A stretch of DNA of 64,000 nucleotides from Lysobacteraceae bacterium (GCA_021372495.1 JAJFUF010000015.1:1-64000), one strand, 5' to 3'. Counted from the first letter of the stretch, positions 10,400 through 19,732 are shown. Numbers and translations are program-made. The notes: generated from the sequence alone by a model not told the origin.

Positions 10400-12697
10400 A
10401 TGAGTATCGCCGTCGCCGGCGCCAGCTTCGACATTCCCGGCTACCGCCTGGTGCGCCAGATCGGCCAAGGCGGCATGGCGACCGTCTATCTGGCGATCCA
10501 GGTCTCGCTGGGGCGCCCTGTCGCGGTCAAGGTGCTGGCCGCCGAGCACACGCCGAACGACGAGGCCGCCACCCGCTTCGAGCAGGAGGCGCGCACCATC
10601 GCGCGGCTCGACCATCCGCACATCGTCAACATCTACGACGTCGGCCGCACCTCGACCGGGCAGCTCTACTACACCATGCCCTACCTGCCCAACGGCGACC
10701 TCGGCCGGCGCAAGCTGGGCGAGCTGCCGGCGCGCATCGTCGAAACCATGCGCGCGCTGCTGAAGGCGCTGGCCTACGCGCACGAGCAGGGCATCGTGCA
10801 CCGCGACGTCAAGCCGGAGAACGTGCTGTTCGACAAGCTGGACCGGCCGCTGCTGGCCGACTTCGGCATCGCGCTGGCCACCCGCAACCACCTGCGCGTG
10901 ACCCGCGAGGGGGCGACGCTGGGCTCGTCCGGCTACATGAGCCCCGAGCAGGCGCGCGGCCAGGCCACCGACGGCCGCTCCGACCTCTACAGCCTCGGCG
11001 TGGTCTGCTACGAGCTGCTGACCGGCGATCTGCCGTTCAACGGGCCAGACGCGCTCTCGGTGGCGATCGCGCACCTGGAGAACCCGGTGCCACGCCTGCC
11101 GCCGATGAAGCGGCTGTGGCAGCCGCTGCTGGACCGCGCGATGGCCAAGGCGCCGGCCGATCGCTATCAGAACGCCGACGAGATGCTGGAAGCGGTCGAG
11201 GAACTCGCCGCGCGCCTGGACAACGGCGAGAGCGGCGGCCTGGGCGCATGGATCGACGCACACCGGCCGCGGCCCGGGCGCGGCGCGCTGGTCGGCCTCG
11301 CCGCGCTGGTCGGCGCGGGACTGCTGCTGGTCACGCTGGCGAAGGTCGTGCACGCGCCGCGCGCCGCGGCCGACCCCGTCGCCGCGACGCCGACCGCGGC
11401 CGGCATCGCCGCGGCGCCGCTGCCCGCCGAGGCGGCGCCGGCGCCCGCCGCCACGACCGCACCCGCCGGGCCGATGCTGAGCGCCGACGCGATGGACGGC
11501 CTGCTGCGCGAAGGCAACGCCATGCTGGGCAAGGGCAAGCTGGTCTCGCCCATCGGCGCCAACGCCGCCGAACGCTTCCTCGCGGTGCTGCGCACCTATC
11601 CGGACAACGCCGAGGCGCAGGCCGGCCTGCAGGGCGTGGTCGACGCGCTCGGCACGCGCATCGTCCGGCGGGTGCAGGACGGCGAAGGCACGGACGCGCG
11701 CGATCTGTACGAACAGGCGCAGCGGCTTGCCGACCAGGGCCGCCTGCGCGGCAAGCCGGCCTGGCGCGCCTTCGAGACGCGCGTCGGCGACGCCGCTTCC
11801 GCGGCGGTGGGCGACGCCACGCGGGCGCTCGACCGCGACCGCCTCGACGCGCTGGCGCCGCTGGCCACCGTGCTGCGCCATAAACCGGATGCGCTGTCGC
11901 AAGCCGGCGGCCTCGCCGAGCTGATCGCGCGCGTGCCGAAGCCCGGCACGGTGTTCGAGGACGCCGGCGGCCCGGCGCTGGTGTTCGTGCCGGCCGCGTG
12001 GGACGGCGACCGCACCGACCGCGCCTTCGCGATCGGCCGCAGCGAAGTGACGCGCGGCCAGTACGCCGCGTTCGTGCGCGCCAGCGGGCGCGCGACCAGC
12101 CGCTGCGCCGAGCCGCTCAATCCGTTCTCGCGCCTGCGCCGGTTCGCCTGGGACGATCCCGGTTTCGCCCAGACCAACGACCATCCGGCGGTCTGCGTGA
12201 GCTGGCGCGACGCGCTCGCCTATACGCGCTGGCTGAGCCAGCGCACCGGCCAGCGCTATCGCCTGCCGACCGAGCGCGAGTGGCTGCACGTCGCGCGCGG
12301 CGTGGGCGGCGGCAGCCCCTGCGCGCTCGGCGACGTCGCCGACGCCAGCCGCGAAGGCCGCCGCGGCGGCACGCCGTTCGCCTGCGGCGACGGCTTCCCG
12401 CACACCGCGCCGGCCGCGCACTTCGCCGCCTCCGACCTCGGCGTCTACGACCTGCTCGGCAACGCCAGCGAATGGACCGCCGACTGCGCGCGCGGCAGCG
12501 CGCTGCGCCGGCTGTTCGACGACGACACCAACTGCGTCGGCCGCTGGTACCGCGGCCTGTCCTGGCGCGACGGCGACGGCGAGAGCAACCTGCAGCGCCG
12601 CGGCGACGCCGCGCCCGACATCGGCTACACCACCGTCGGCTTCCGCGTGCTGCGCGAAGTCGACGCCGAGCACCTGCCACCACCGCCCGCGCCATGA
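10400..12697 (+). CDS. Membrane Ser/Thr protein kinase fused to a formylglycine-enzyme-like (SUMF1) domain
   Basis: The protein is 765 residues. Residues about 15-270 are a Hanks-type kinase with a glycine loop IGQGGMATVYLA, VAVK lysine, HRDVKPEN from residue 134, DFG from 154 and a SPEQ activation segment, so it looks catalytically complete. A Pro/Ala-rich linker holds one TM helix at about 295-318, which places the kinase in the cytoplasm. After a helical region, residues about 520-757 form an FGE-sulfatase/SUMF1 fold on the far side of the membrane: IGRSEVTRGQYAAFV, CVSWRDALAY, RLPTEREWLHVARG, LLGNASEWTADC and VGFRVLRE. In such fusions the second domain is usually a ligand-binding module. 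It overlaps the DUF502 gene by ATGA, so the two are coupled. Confidence 0.92.
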   Translation: MSIAVAGASFDIPGYRLVRQIGQGGMATVYLAIQVSLGRPVAVKVLAAEHTPNDEAATRFEQEARTIARLDHPHIVNIYDVGRTSTGQLYYTMPYLPNGDLGRRKLGELPARIVETMRALLKALAYAHEQGIVHRDVKPENVLFDKLDRPLLADFGIALATRNHLRVTREGATLGSSGYMSPEQARGQATDGRSDLYSLGVVCYELLTGDLPFNGPDALSVAIAHLENPVPRLPPMKRLWQPLLDRAMAKAPADRYQNADEMLEAVEELAARLDNGESGGLGAWIDAHRPRPGRGALVGLAALVGAGLLLVTLAKVVHAPRAAADPVAATPTAAGIAAAPLPAEAAPAPAATTAPAGPMLSADAMDGLLREGNAMLGKGKLVSPIGANAAERFLAVLRTYPDNAEAQAGLQGVVDALGTRIVRRVQDGEGTDARDLYEQAQRLADQGRLRGKPAWRAFETRVGDAASAAVGDATRALDRDRLDALAPLATVLRHKPDALSQAGGLAELIARVPKPGTVFEDAGGPALVFVPAAWDGDRTDRAFAIGRSEVTRGQYAAFVRASGRATSRCAEPLNPFSRLRRFAWDDPGFAQTNDHPAVCVSWRDALAYTRWLSQRTGQRYRLPTEREWLHVARGVGGGSPCALGDVADASREGRRGGTPFACGDGFPHTAPAAHFAASDLGVYDLLGNASEWTADCARGSALRRLFDDDTNCVGRWYRGLSWRDGDGESNLQRRGDAAPDIGYTTVGFRVLREVDAEHLPPPPAP

Positions 12698-13344
12698 CCC
12701 TTCGTTCCCTGCGCATCCAGCGCTACCTGATCACCGGCCTGTTGACCTTCATCCCGCTGTGGGTGACCTGGCTGGTGTTCAAGTTCATCTTCGGCCTGCT
12801 CGCCGGCGTCGGCGCGCCGCTGGTCGCCGCCCTGCTCGGCGTGGCCTCGCCGCCGCTGCGCGAAGCGCTCGGCCACGCCTGGCTGCTGCCGCTGCTGGCG
12901 CTGGTGGCGACGCTGCTGTCCCTGTACACGTTGGGGTTCCTGGCCTCGCGCGTGCTCGGTGCGCGCATCCTCGGCGGGTTCGACCGCGTGATGGAACGCA
13001 TCCCGATGGTGCACACCATCTACGGCGGCGCCAAGAAGCTGATGAGCGTGCTGAGCACGAAGCCGTCCGGCACGCAGCGCGTGGTGCTGATCGACTTCCC
13101 GGCGCCGCCGCTGAAGGCGGTCGGCTTCGTCACCCGCACCTTCCGCGACGAGCAGGGCCGCGAACTGGCCGCGGTGTACGTGCCGACCACGCCGAACCCG
13201 ACCGGCGGCTACCTGGAAGTCGTGCCCACCGAGCGGCTGACCGCGACCACCTGGAGCGTCGACCAGGCGATGGCGTTCATCCTGTCCGCCGGCGCGGTGG
13301 TGCCGGACAGCGTGCCCGCGCCGGCCGAGCGACCGGCCGGCTGA
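12694..13344 (+). CDS. DUF502 family membrane protein
   Basis: The protein is 216 residues. Two strong TM segments (about residues 10-34 and 60-90) precede the conserved soluble part: FDRVMERIPMVHTIYGGAKKL, then VVLIDFPAPPLKAVGFVTRT, and VPTTPNPTGGYLEVVP. These are DUF502 hallmarks, with relatives in most proteobacteria and, as LCV proteins, in plants. The molecular role is unknown. The start overlaps the kinase stop (ATGA), which suggests it is a partner or substrate of that kinase, but this is inferred from context only. Confidence 0.85.
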   Translation: MTLRSLRIQRYLITGLLTFIPLWVTWLVFKFIFGLLAGVGAPLVAALLGVASPPLREALGHAWLLPLLALVATLLSLYTLGFLASRVLGARILGGFDRVMERIPMVHTIYGGAKKLMSVLSTKPSGTQRVVLIDFPAPPLKAVGFVTRTFRDEQGRELAAVYVPTTPNPTGGYLEVVPTERLTATTWSVDQAMAFILSAGAVVPDSVPAPAERPAG

Positions 13345-13398
13345 GCGCCGCCTCGCAAAACATGGCTTCCAGCACGGTTGCGGCGTCGGCGTCGCGGC

Positions 13399-13404
13399 TA
13401 CAGT
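13399..13404 (+). promoter_or_regulatory. Candidate -10 box in the M14 peptidase leader
   Basis: TACAGT with TTGCGG 15 bases upstream. A transcript from here would have a leader of about 75 bases that runs through the terminator at 13446-13473 before the start codon. Confidence 0.3.
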
Positions 13405-13445
13405 GGCAACGCCTCTTCTCAGGCATCGTATGTCTCCTTGACTTC

Positions 13446-13473
13446 AGGCCGGCCCGCCCGGCCTGTTTCTTTT
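13446..13473 (+). terminator. Intrinsic terminator just upstream of the M14 peptidase
   Basis: AGGCCGG and CCGGCCT form a 7-bp stem with a 5-base loop, followed by GTTTCTTTT. It could end the kinase-DUF502 transcript (102 bases after its stop). It also lies immediately before the GGAGG ribosome-binding site of the M14 gene, so an attenuator role is possible. Confidence 0.75.
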
Positions 13474-13484
13474 GCGGAGGCCGC

Positions 13485-15278
13485 ATGCGCGCGCTCGTGC
13501 TGTTGTCGTGGCTGGCCCTGCTGCCGGCGCTCGTGCCGGCGGCCGACGCCGCCGACTGGACCACGCCGGCCGAAGCCGCGCATTACCGCAGCACGCCCGA
13601 CGGCGCTGCCACCCGCGCGTACCTGCAGCGGCTCGCCGACGCCGCGCCCGGCACGCTGCGCCTCGCGCGGTTCGGCACCACGCCGCAGGGCCGCCCGCTG
13701 GACGTGGTCGTCGCCTCGAACGGCGGCACGTTCACGCCCGCGGCCGCGCGCGCCGCCGGCAAGGCGGTGGTGCTGGTGCAGGCCGGCATCCACGCCGGCG
13801 AGATCGAGGGCAAGGACGCCGGCCTCGCGCTGCTGCGCGACCTCGTCATCCGGCACAAATATCCGCACCTGCTCGACCGCGTCGTGCTGCTGTACGTGCC
13901 GGTGTTCAACGTCGACGGCCACGCGCGCACCGGCCCGTACAACCGCATCAACCAGAACGGCCCCGCGGCGATGGGCTTCCGCGCCACCGCGCAGAACCTC
14001 AACCTCAACCGCGACTACGTCAAGGCCGATGCGCCGGAGATGCGCGCCTGGCTGGCGCTGTGGAACGCCTGGCTGCCGGACCTGCTGATCGACGTGCACA
14101 CCACCGACGGCGCCGACTACCGCTACGACCTGACCTGGTACACCGAAGACCCGCACAAGCTCGATCCCGCCATCGACGCCTGGCAGCGCGCCGCGCTGAA
14201 CGCCGTGCTGCCGCGCTTCGAGCGCCGCGGCCACCTCGCCTCGCCGTACCTGGAGCTGAAGGACGGCCGCGACATCACCAAGGGCATCGTCAACTTCGGC
14301 TCCGGCCCGCGCTTCTCCACCGGCTACGCCGCGCTGCAGAACCGGCCCGCGCTGCTGATCGAGACGCACATGCTGAAGGACTACGCGACGCGCGTGCGCG
14401 CCAGCTACGACATGGTCGAGCTGATGCTGGAGCGCGTCGCCGCCGATCCCGCGGCGCTGCGCGACGCCGTCGCGCGCGCCGACGCCGCCACCGTCGCGCG
14501 CGCCGCACGGACGGACGTGCGCGTGCCGCTGGCCTTCAAGCTTGCCGAGCCGCCGACCACGATCACGCTGAAAGGCTTTGCGTTCACGCAGGAGCGCAGC
14601 GAGATCTCCGGCGACCTGTGGGTGCATTACGACCCGAGGCGGCCGCAGACCTACACGGTGCCGTGGTGGCGCGACCTCGCGCCCGAGGTCAGCGTGGCGC
14701 CGCCCGCCGCGTATCTGGTGCCGGCCGAATGGTCCGCGGCGATCGAGCGCCTCGACGCGCACGGCATCCGCTACGAGCGCTTGGCGAAGCCGCTGACGCT
14801 GGAAGCCGACACCTGGCGCATGACGCACCCGGAGTGGGCGACGCAGCCCTTCGAGAGCCACCTGATGCTGGCGCGCTTCGACATCGCGCCCGAGCGCACC
14901 ACGGTCACGCTCGCGCCCGGCGCGGTGATCGTGCCGCTGGACCAGCGCGCCGCCAACGTCGCCATCGAACTGCTGGAGCCGCAGGCGCCGGATTCGCTGG
15001 TGGCCTGGGGCTACTTCGACGCGATCTTCCAGCAGCACGAATACGCCGAGCCGCGCGTGGCCGAGCAGCTCGCCCGCGACATGCTGGCGAAGGACCCGGC
15101 GCTGCGCGCCGCGTTCGAAGCGAAGCTGCGCGACAACCCCGCCTTCGCCGGCAACCCCGCTGCGCGTCTGGCCTGGTTCTACGACCGCTCGCCGTGGAAG
15201 GCGGTGCAGCGCGTCGGCCTGTACCCGGTGCTGCGCCTCGACGCCGCCGCGCTGGCGAAGGCGCGCGCGGCGGAGTGA
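13485..15278 (+). CDS. Secreted M14-family zinc carboxypeptidase
   Basis: The protein is 597 residues with a signal peptide ending near ADAADW (about residue 24), so it acts outside the cytoplasm. The M14 zinc ligands are visible: HAGE near residue 102 (HxxE) and IDVHTTDG near residue 203. The catalytic Glu is probably in LIETHML near residue 291. NLNRDYVKAD and FNVDGHART are also typical of M14. A C-terminal region of about 250 residues without a recognised domain follows. GGAGG five bases before the ATG sets the start. The gene stands alone between a terminator and a REP cluster. The likely substrate is peptides or peptidoglycan fragments. Confidence 0.88.
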   Translation: MRALVLLSWLALLPALVPAADAADWTTPAEAAHYRSTPDGAATRAYLQRLADAAPGTLRLARFGTTPQGRPLDVVVASNGGTFTPAAARAAGKAVVLVQAGIHAGEIEGKDAGLALLRDLVIRHKYPHLLDRVVLLYVPVFNVDGHARTGPYNRINQNGPAAMGFRATAQNLNLNRDYVKADAPEMRAWLALWNAWLPDLLIDVHTTDGADYRYDLTWYTEDPHKLDPAIDAWQRAALNAVLPRFERRGHLASPYLELKDGRDITKGIVNFGSGPRFSTGYAALQNRPALLIETHMLKDYATRVRASYDMVELMLERVAADPAALRDAVARADAATVARAARTDVRVPLAFKLAEPPTTITLKGFAFTQERSEISGDLWVHYDPRRPQTYTVPWWRDLAPEVSVAPPAAYLVPAEWSAAIERLDAHGIRYERLAKPLTLEADTWRMTHPEWATQPFESHLMLARFDIAPERTTVTLAPGAVIVPLDQRAANVAIELLEPQAPDSLVAWGYFDAIFQQHEYAEPRVAEQLARDMLAKDPALRAAFEAKLRDNPAFAGNPAARLAWFYDRSPWKAVQRVGLYPVLRLDAAALAKARAAE

Positions 15279-15293
15279 CGACCCCCACGCCGC

Positions 15294-15519
15294 GTAGGGC
15301 GGAAGCCGCGCAGCGGCTTCCGCCGATCGCCGGCGAAGATGCGCGGCAGAGCGACGGCGGAACCGATGAAGCCGGTTCCGCCCTACCCGTAGGGTGGAAG
15401 CCGCAACGCGGCTTCCGCCGTGCCGGAGCGGTGCACGTGCCGGAGCAGCGAAGCGGCGGAACCGATGAAGCCGGTTCCGCCCTACCCGTAGGGTGGAAGC
15501 CGCAACGCGGCTTCCGCCG
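15294..15519. repeat. Cluster of five GTAG-type REPs including a duplicated 66-bp unit
   Basis: Palindromes starting GTAGGG occur at 15294-15325, 15389-15420 and 15488-15519. Inverted copies ending CCCTAC occur at 15355-15386 and 15454-15485. Each has a stem such as GCGGAAGCCG/CGGCTTCCGC. Positions 15355-15420 are repeated exactly at 15454-15519 as one head-to-head REP pair. The cluster fills the convergent M14-rapA spacer and may end transcription from both sides. No transposase lies nearby. Confidence 0.9.
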
Positions 15520-15527
15520 GTCGCCGC

Positions 15528-18374
15528 TCAGCGCAGCGCGAGGAAATCCACGCTGCAGACGAAGCGCACGGCGTCGAGGCGCGGGCGCGCCTTGGCCATG
15601 GCCTCGCGCAGCGCCTGCAGTTCGCGCTCGACGGCCTGCACTTCGTCGGCGCGCACGGCGGGGTTGACGCGCTGCAGCGCCAGCAGGCGCTCGTGCTCGG
15701 CGCCGAGCGCGCGGTCGGCCGCGGCGGTGGCGCGGGCAACTTCGGCGGTCGCCCGCTCGCGCGCCTCGCGCTCGGCGCGTTCCAGCATCGGCGCCACCAG
15801 CTTGGCGAGGTACTTGCGGTAGCGCGGCACGTCCACCGGGCGGTCGCCGGCGCGGCGCAGCGCGTTCTCGGATGGCCGGAACTCCGCGCGCACGGCGAGG
15901 CGCGTGTCGACGGCGATGCGCAGCGGCAGCGGCGGCAGGAAGCGCTCGACGCCCAGCCGGCGGTCGGCCACGCACTCCAGCACGAACACGCACTCGAGCA
16001 CGGCGCTGCGCGGCGGCAGCGCGTCGTCGACGAGGAAGGCGGCGTTGCCCTGCTCGCCCTCCAGCAGCAGGTCGAGCGCGCCGGCGACCATCGGATGGTC
16101 GAGGCGCAGCAGCGGCAGCTCCTCGCGCGCCAGCGCCACGGCGCGCTCGAAGGTGGCCTGGCGCGGGCCGTCCTTGAGGCCGGGGAAGGCGTCGGTGGCG
16201 ACGTACTCCGGATCGAGCAGCACGGTGCGCCCGCCATGTTCCTCGACGTGCACGCCGAACTGTTCGAACAGCTCGCCGATGAAGGCGTCGCGCGCGAGAT
16301 CGGCGTCCTCGGCGGCGAGCGCGTGGCGCAGCGTTTCGGCGCGCGCCTCGCGCGCGGCGGCCAGTTCCAGCAGGCGGTCGCGCCCCTGGTGCACCAGCGC
16401 GGACAGCTCGGCGTGCGCAGCCGCGGTCTCGGCGATCAGCACGTCGAATTCCTGGTCGGGCGCGTCGCCGCCGCGCGCGTGCTCGGCGGCAAGCTCGACG
16501 ACGGTCGCGCCGAAGCGGCGCAGCAGCTCGCGGCCGTCGGCCGGGCTGTCGCGGAACGCGCCGACGCCCTCGTCGAACCAGCGCAGCAGCACGTGCTGCG
16601 CAGTGCCGGCGAAGGCGACGGCGTGGATCGCGATGTCGCGGCGCTGGCCGATGCGGTCGAGGCGGCCGATGCGCTGCTCCAGCAGGTCGGGATCGAGCGG
16701 CAGGTCCCACAGGATCAGCCGGTGCGCGAACTGGAAGTTGCGCCCTTCCGAGCCGATCTCGGAGCACAGCAGCAGGCGCGCGCCGTCGGGCTCGGCGAAG
16801 AACGCCGCGTTGCGGTCGCGCTGGACGATGCCGAGCCCTTCGTGGAAGCGCGCCAGCTTGGCGCCGCTGCGCGTGCGCAGCGCTTCCTCCAGCGCCAGCA
16901 CCTTGGCCCGGCTGCGGCAGATCAGCAGGAACTTGTCCTGCGGATGCGCGTCCAGCAGCGCGACCAGCCAGGGCAGGCGCGGATCGCGCGCGTAGTCGTA
17001 TTCCAGCGCCGGCGCCGGCTGCTGGATGTCGGCGTGGAATTCGCCGAGCAACTGCTGGCGCTGGTCCTCGCCGAGCGCGCTGCCGTCGAGCACGTCCAGC
17101 GCCGGCACGCGCTTCGGGAAGCCGCCGACCACGGCGCGCCGGTTGCGGAACATCGCGCGGCCGGTGCCGTGGCGGTCGATCAGCGCGTCGGTCAGCGCTT
17201 CGGCGCTGCCGGCGGCCTGCGGATAGGCGGCAAGCGTTTCGAGCAGCGCCGCGTCGCCGGCGAAGTGCGCGGCGAGCGCGTCGTGCTCGGCCGCGTCCAG
17301 CGCGGCGCCGTCGCCGAGCTTCTCGGCGATACGCGACAGCGCGAGGTAGCCGTCGGCTTCGGCGAGGTAGGCGTCCAGATCGCGGTAGCGCGCCGGATCG
17401 AGCAGGCGCAGGCGCGCGAAGTGGCCGCTGCGGCCGAGCTGCTCCGGGGTCGCGGTCAGCAGCACCACGCCGGGCGTGGCCGCGGCGAGGCGCTCGACCA
17501 GCGCGTACTGCGGGCTGGCGCCCTGCGGCGTCCAGGCGAGATGGTGCGCCTCGTCGACCACCAGCAGATCCCAGCGTGCGTCGAGCGCCTGCTCGGCGCG
17601 CCGCGGCGACGCGCCGAGGAAAGCGAAATCGGCGATCACCAGTTGCTCGTCCTCGAACGGATTGCGGCCCGAGTCGGCGACCTCGATCGACTCGCAGCGC
17701 TCCTCGTCGAAGATCGCGAACTGCAGGTTGAAGCGGCGCAGCAGTTCGACGAACCACTGCGTCACCAGCGTCTCCGGCAGCAGCACCAGCACGCGCTCGG
17801 CGCGGCCGGCGGCGAGCAGGCGCGCGATCAGCAGGCCGGCCTCGATGGTCTTGCCGAGGCCGACCTCGTCGGCCAGCAGCACGCGCGGCGGGCGGCGCGT
17901 CGCGGCGACCTCGGTCACGCGCAATTGGTGCGGGATCAGGTCCACGCGCGCGCTGCCGATGCCCCAGCCGGGCGAGCGCTGCGCCTCGGCGCGGCGCGCC
18001 AGCGCCTGCACGCGGAAGTCGAACTGGTCGGGACGGTCGACGCGGCCGGAGATCAGGCGATCGTCGGCCTGCGACACCGCCTGCTCGTCGTCGAGCTGGC
18101 CTTCGCCCAGTTCGCGGCCTTCGCCGTTGTAGACCAGCAGGCCGTCGCGCATCTCCACGCGCTCGACCAGGAACGACAGCCCCTTGCCGGCGATGCGCTG
18201 GCCGACGCGGAATTCCGCGCGCACCAGCGGTGCGCTCTGCGCGGCGTACTGCCGCAGCACGCCGGACTTGGCGAACAACACCTGCACGCCGCGGCCTTCG
18301 ACGCGCAGCACGGTGCCGAGGCCAAGCTCGGGCTCGGCGTTGGAGATCCAGCGTTGTCCGGGGACGAAGTTCAT
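15528..18374 (-). CDS. rapA: RNA polymerase-associated ATPase RapA
   Basis: RapA is a Swi2/Snf2-type ATPase that binds core RNA polymerase and helps recycle it after transcription. The 948-residue protein begins MNFVPGQRWISNAEPELG, the usual RapA N-terminus with its Tudor-like domain. Helicase motifs are present: DEVGLGKT near residue 168, DEAH near residue 273, SEIGSEGRNFQFA and QRIGRLDRIGQ. The length fits E. coli RapA (968). The start at 18374 is the ATG of MNFVPG. The frame is open further upstream, but that part overlaps the divergent gene's promoter. It is monocistronic and ends nine bases from the REP cluster. Confidence 0.96.
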   Translation of the reverse strand: MNFVPGQRWISNAEPELGLGTVLRVEGRGVQVLFAKSGVLRQYAAQSAPLVRAEFRVGQRIAGKGLSFLVERVEMRDGLLVYNGEGRELGEGQLDDEQAVSQADDRLISGRVDRPDQFDFRVQALARRAEAQRSPGWGIGSARVDLIPHQLRVTEVAATRRPPRVLLADEVGLGKTIEAGLLIARLLAAGRAERVLVLLPETLVTQWFVELLRRFNLQFAIFDEERCESIEVADSGRNPFEDEQLVIADFAFLGASPRRAEQALDARWDLLVVDEAHHLAWTPQGASPQYALVERLAAATPGVVLLTATPEQLGRSGHFARLRLLDPARYRDLDAYLAEADGYLALSRIAEKLGDGAALDAAEHDALAAHFAGDAALLETLAAYPQAAGSAEALTDALIDRHGTGRAMFRNRRAVVGGFPKRVPALDVLDGSALGEDQRQQLLGEFHADIQQPAPALEYDYARDPRLPWLVALLDAHPQDKFLLICRSRAKVLALEEALRTRSGAKLARFHEGLGIVQRDRNAAFFAEPDGARLLLCSEIGSEGRNFQFAHRLILWDLPLDPDLLEQRIGRLDRIGQRRDIAIHAVAFAGTAQHVLLRWFDEGVGAFRDSPADGRELLRRFGATVVELAAEHARGGDAPDQEFDVLIAETAAAHAELSALVHQGRDRLLELAAAREARAETLRHALAAEDADLARDAFIGELFEQFGVHVEEHGGRTVLLDPEYVATDAFPGLKDGPRQATFERAVALAREELPLLRLDHPMVAGALDLLLEGEQGNAAFLVDDALPPRSAVLECVFVLECVADRRLGVERFLPPLPLRIAVDTRLAVRAEFRPSENALRRAGDRPVDVPRYRKYLAKLVAPMLERAEREARERATAEVARATAAADRALGAEHERLLALQRVNPAVRADEVQAVERELQALREAMAKARPRLDAVRFVCSVDFLALR

Positions 18375-18493
18375 CGAGCGCGGCGAGTGAGGCGGGCCGC
18401 GGATTATCCGCTGGCCGGCAAAAGCGCGCAAAGCGAGCAAGCGCCGTGCCGGGCTGCGCTACGCTTGTGCTCCGGTCCGATGACACGCCGACG

Positions 18494-19732
18494 ATGCCCC
18501 GGATGCTTCGCCTGACGCTGGCGCTGCTGCTGGCCGCGGCGACCTTCGCCACCGAAGCTGCCGCCCCGGCCGCCGCGCCCGCGCAAACCCTCGCCACACG
18601 CGCCTGCGACGCCCTCGCCGCGCGCGTCGACGCGGTGCCGGGCCGCGGCCCGCTGCTGCTGCGCAGCTACGACGACGAGAGCGGCAAGGGGCCGTCGCGC
18701 GAGCCGGCGCTCGCCACCGCCGCGTTCACCTACGACAACGCGCTGGCGACGATCGCGCTGGTCGCCTGCGGGCGGCCGGCGCAGGCCGAACGCATCGGCG
18801 CCGCGCTCGCCGCGGCCGCACGCGGCGATTCCCGCCTGCGCAACGCCTACCGTGCCGGCACGGTCGACGGCGCGCCGCTGCCGAACGGCTGGTGGGACGC
18901 GGCGCAGCGGCGTTGGCTGGAAGACGGCTACCAGATGGGCACCGCCACCGGCAACGTCGCCTGGACCATGCTGGCGCTGCTGACCGTGGCCGAGCACGAC
19001 GGCGACGCGCGCTGGACCGGCGGCGCGCGCCGGCTGGGCGCGTGGGTGGTCGCGAACGCGCGCAGTGCGACCGGCGCCGGCGGCTTCGGCGGCGGCGTCT
19101 ACGGCTTCGACGACCATCCGCAGGCGCTCACCTGGAAGTCGACCGAACACAACCTCGACCTCGCCGCCGCGTTCACCCGGCTGGCGCGGCGCGATCCGGC
19201 CGGCCATTGGGACGCGCAGGCGCGCGCCGCACGCGCCTTCGTCGATGCGCAATGGGACGCCGCCAGCGGCCACTTCCTCACCGGTACCGCGCCCGATGGC
19301 ATCACGCCCAACCGTTCGACCTCCGCGCTGGACGCGCAGTTCTGGGCCCTGCTGCTGCCGGATGCGCCGCCGGCATGGCGCCGCGCGCTCGCCTACGCCG
19401 AGCGCGTGCACGGCGTCGCTGCCGGCTTCGACTTCAGCGAAGACCGCGACGGCGTGTGGGTGGAAGGCACCGCGCAGGGCGCGCTCGCCTATCGCGTGGT
19501 GGGTCGTCGCGACGACGCGCTACGCCTGCTGCGCGGCCTCGCCGACGACATCAGCCCCGGCGGCCTGCTCTACGCCACGCCGCAAGCGCGCCTCAGCACC
19601 GGGCTGGCGCTCACGCCGACGAGCAGCACCGACGACTTCCGCTACTACCACTGGCCGCACCTCGGCGCGACCGCGTGGGCGGCGTTGGCTGCGCTAGGCT
19701 GGAATCCGTACACCGGTGGGCGCGTGCGCTGA
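18494..19732 (+). CDS. Secreted six-hairpin (alpha/alpha toroid) protein, possible glycosidase
   Basis: The protein is 412 residues with an N-terminal signal peptide (LTLALLLAAATFATEAAA). Several conserved aromatic and acidic helix-hairpin segments are visible: FTYDNALATIALVACG, DGYQMGTATGNVAWTMLALL, WKSTEHNLDLAAAF, NRSTSALDAQFWALLL and FRYYHWPHLGATAW. This repeating pattern suggests an alpha/alpha six-barrel as in many polysaccharide-active enzymes. I cannot assign a family or substrate. A later ATG at 18503 is an alternative start. It is divergent from rapA with a short shared promoter region and has no operon partners. Confidence 0.7.
   Translation: MPRMLRLTLALLLAAATFATEAAAPAAAPAQTLATRACDALAARVDAVPGRGPLLLRSYDDESGKGPSREPALATAAFTYDNALATIALVACGRPAQAERIGAALAAAARGDSRLRNAYRAGTVDGAPLPNGWWDAAQRRWLEDGYQMGTATGNVAWTMLALLTVAEHDGDARWTGGARRLGAWVVANARSATGAGGFGGGVYGFDDHPQALTWKSTEHNLDLAAAFTRLARRDPAGHWDAQARAARAFVDAQWDAASGHFLTGTAPDGITPNRSTSALDAQFWALLLPDAPPAWRRALAYAERVHGVAAGFDFSEDRDGVWVEGTAQGALAYRVVGRRDDALRLLRGLADDISPGGLLYATPQARLSTGLALTPTSSTDDFRYYHWPHLGATAWAALAALGWNPYTGGRVR

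Noticed and set aside
15355..15519. Possible CRISPR array
   Set aside because: There are only two 66-base identical units, each a palindromic REP pair, with no regular spacers and no cas genes.
15693..18515. A 940-codon plus-strand open frame opposite rapA
   Set aside because: It is antisense to a clear RapA protein, has no recognisable motif and biased composition, so it is a high-GC artefact.
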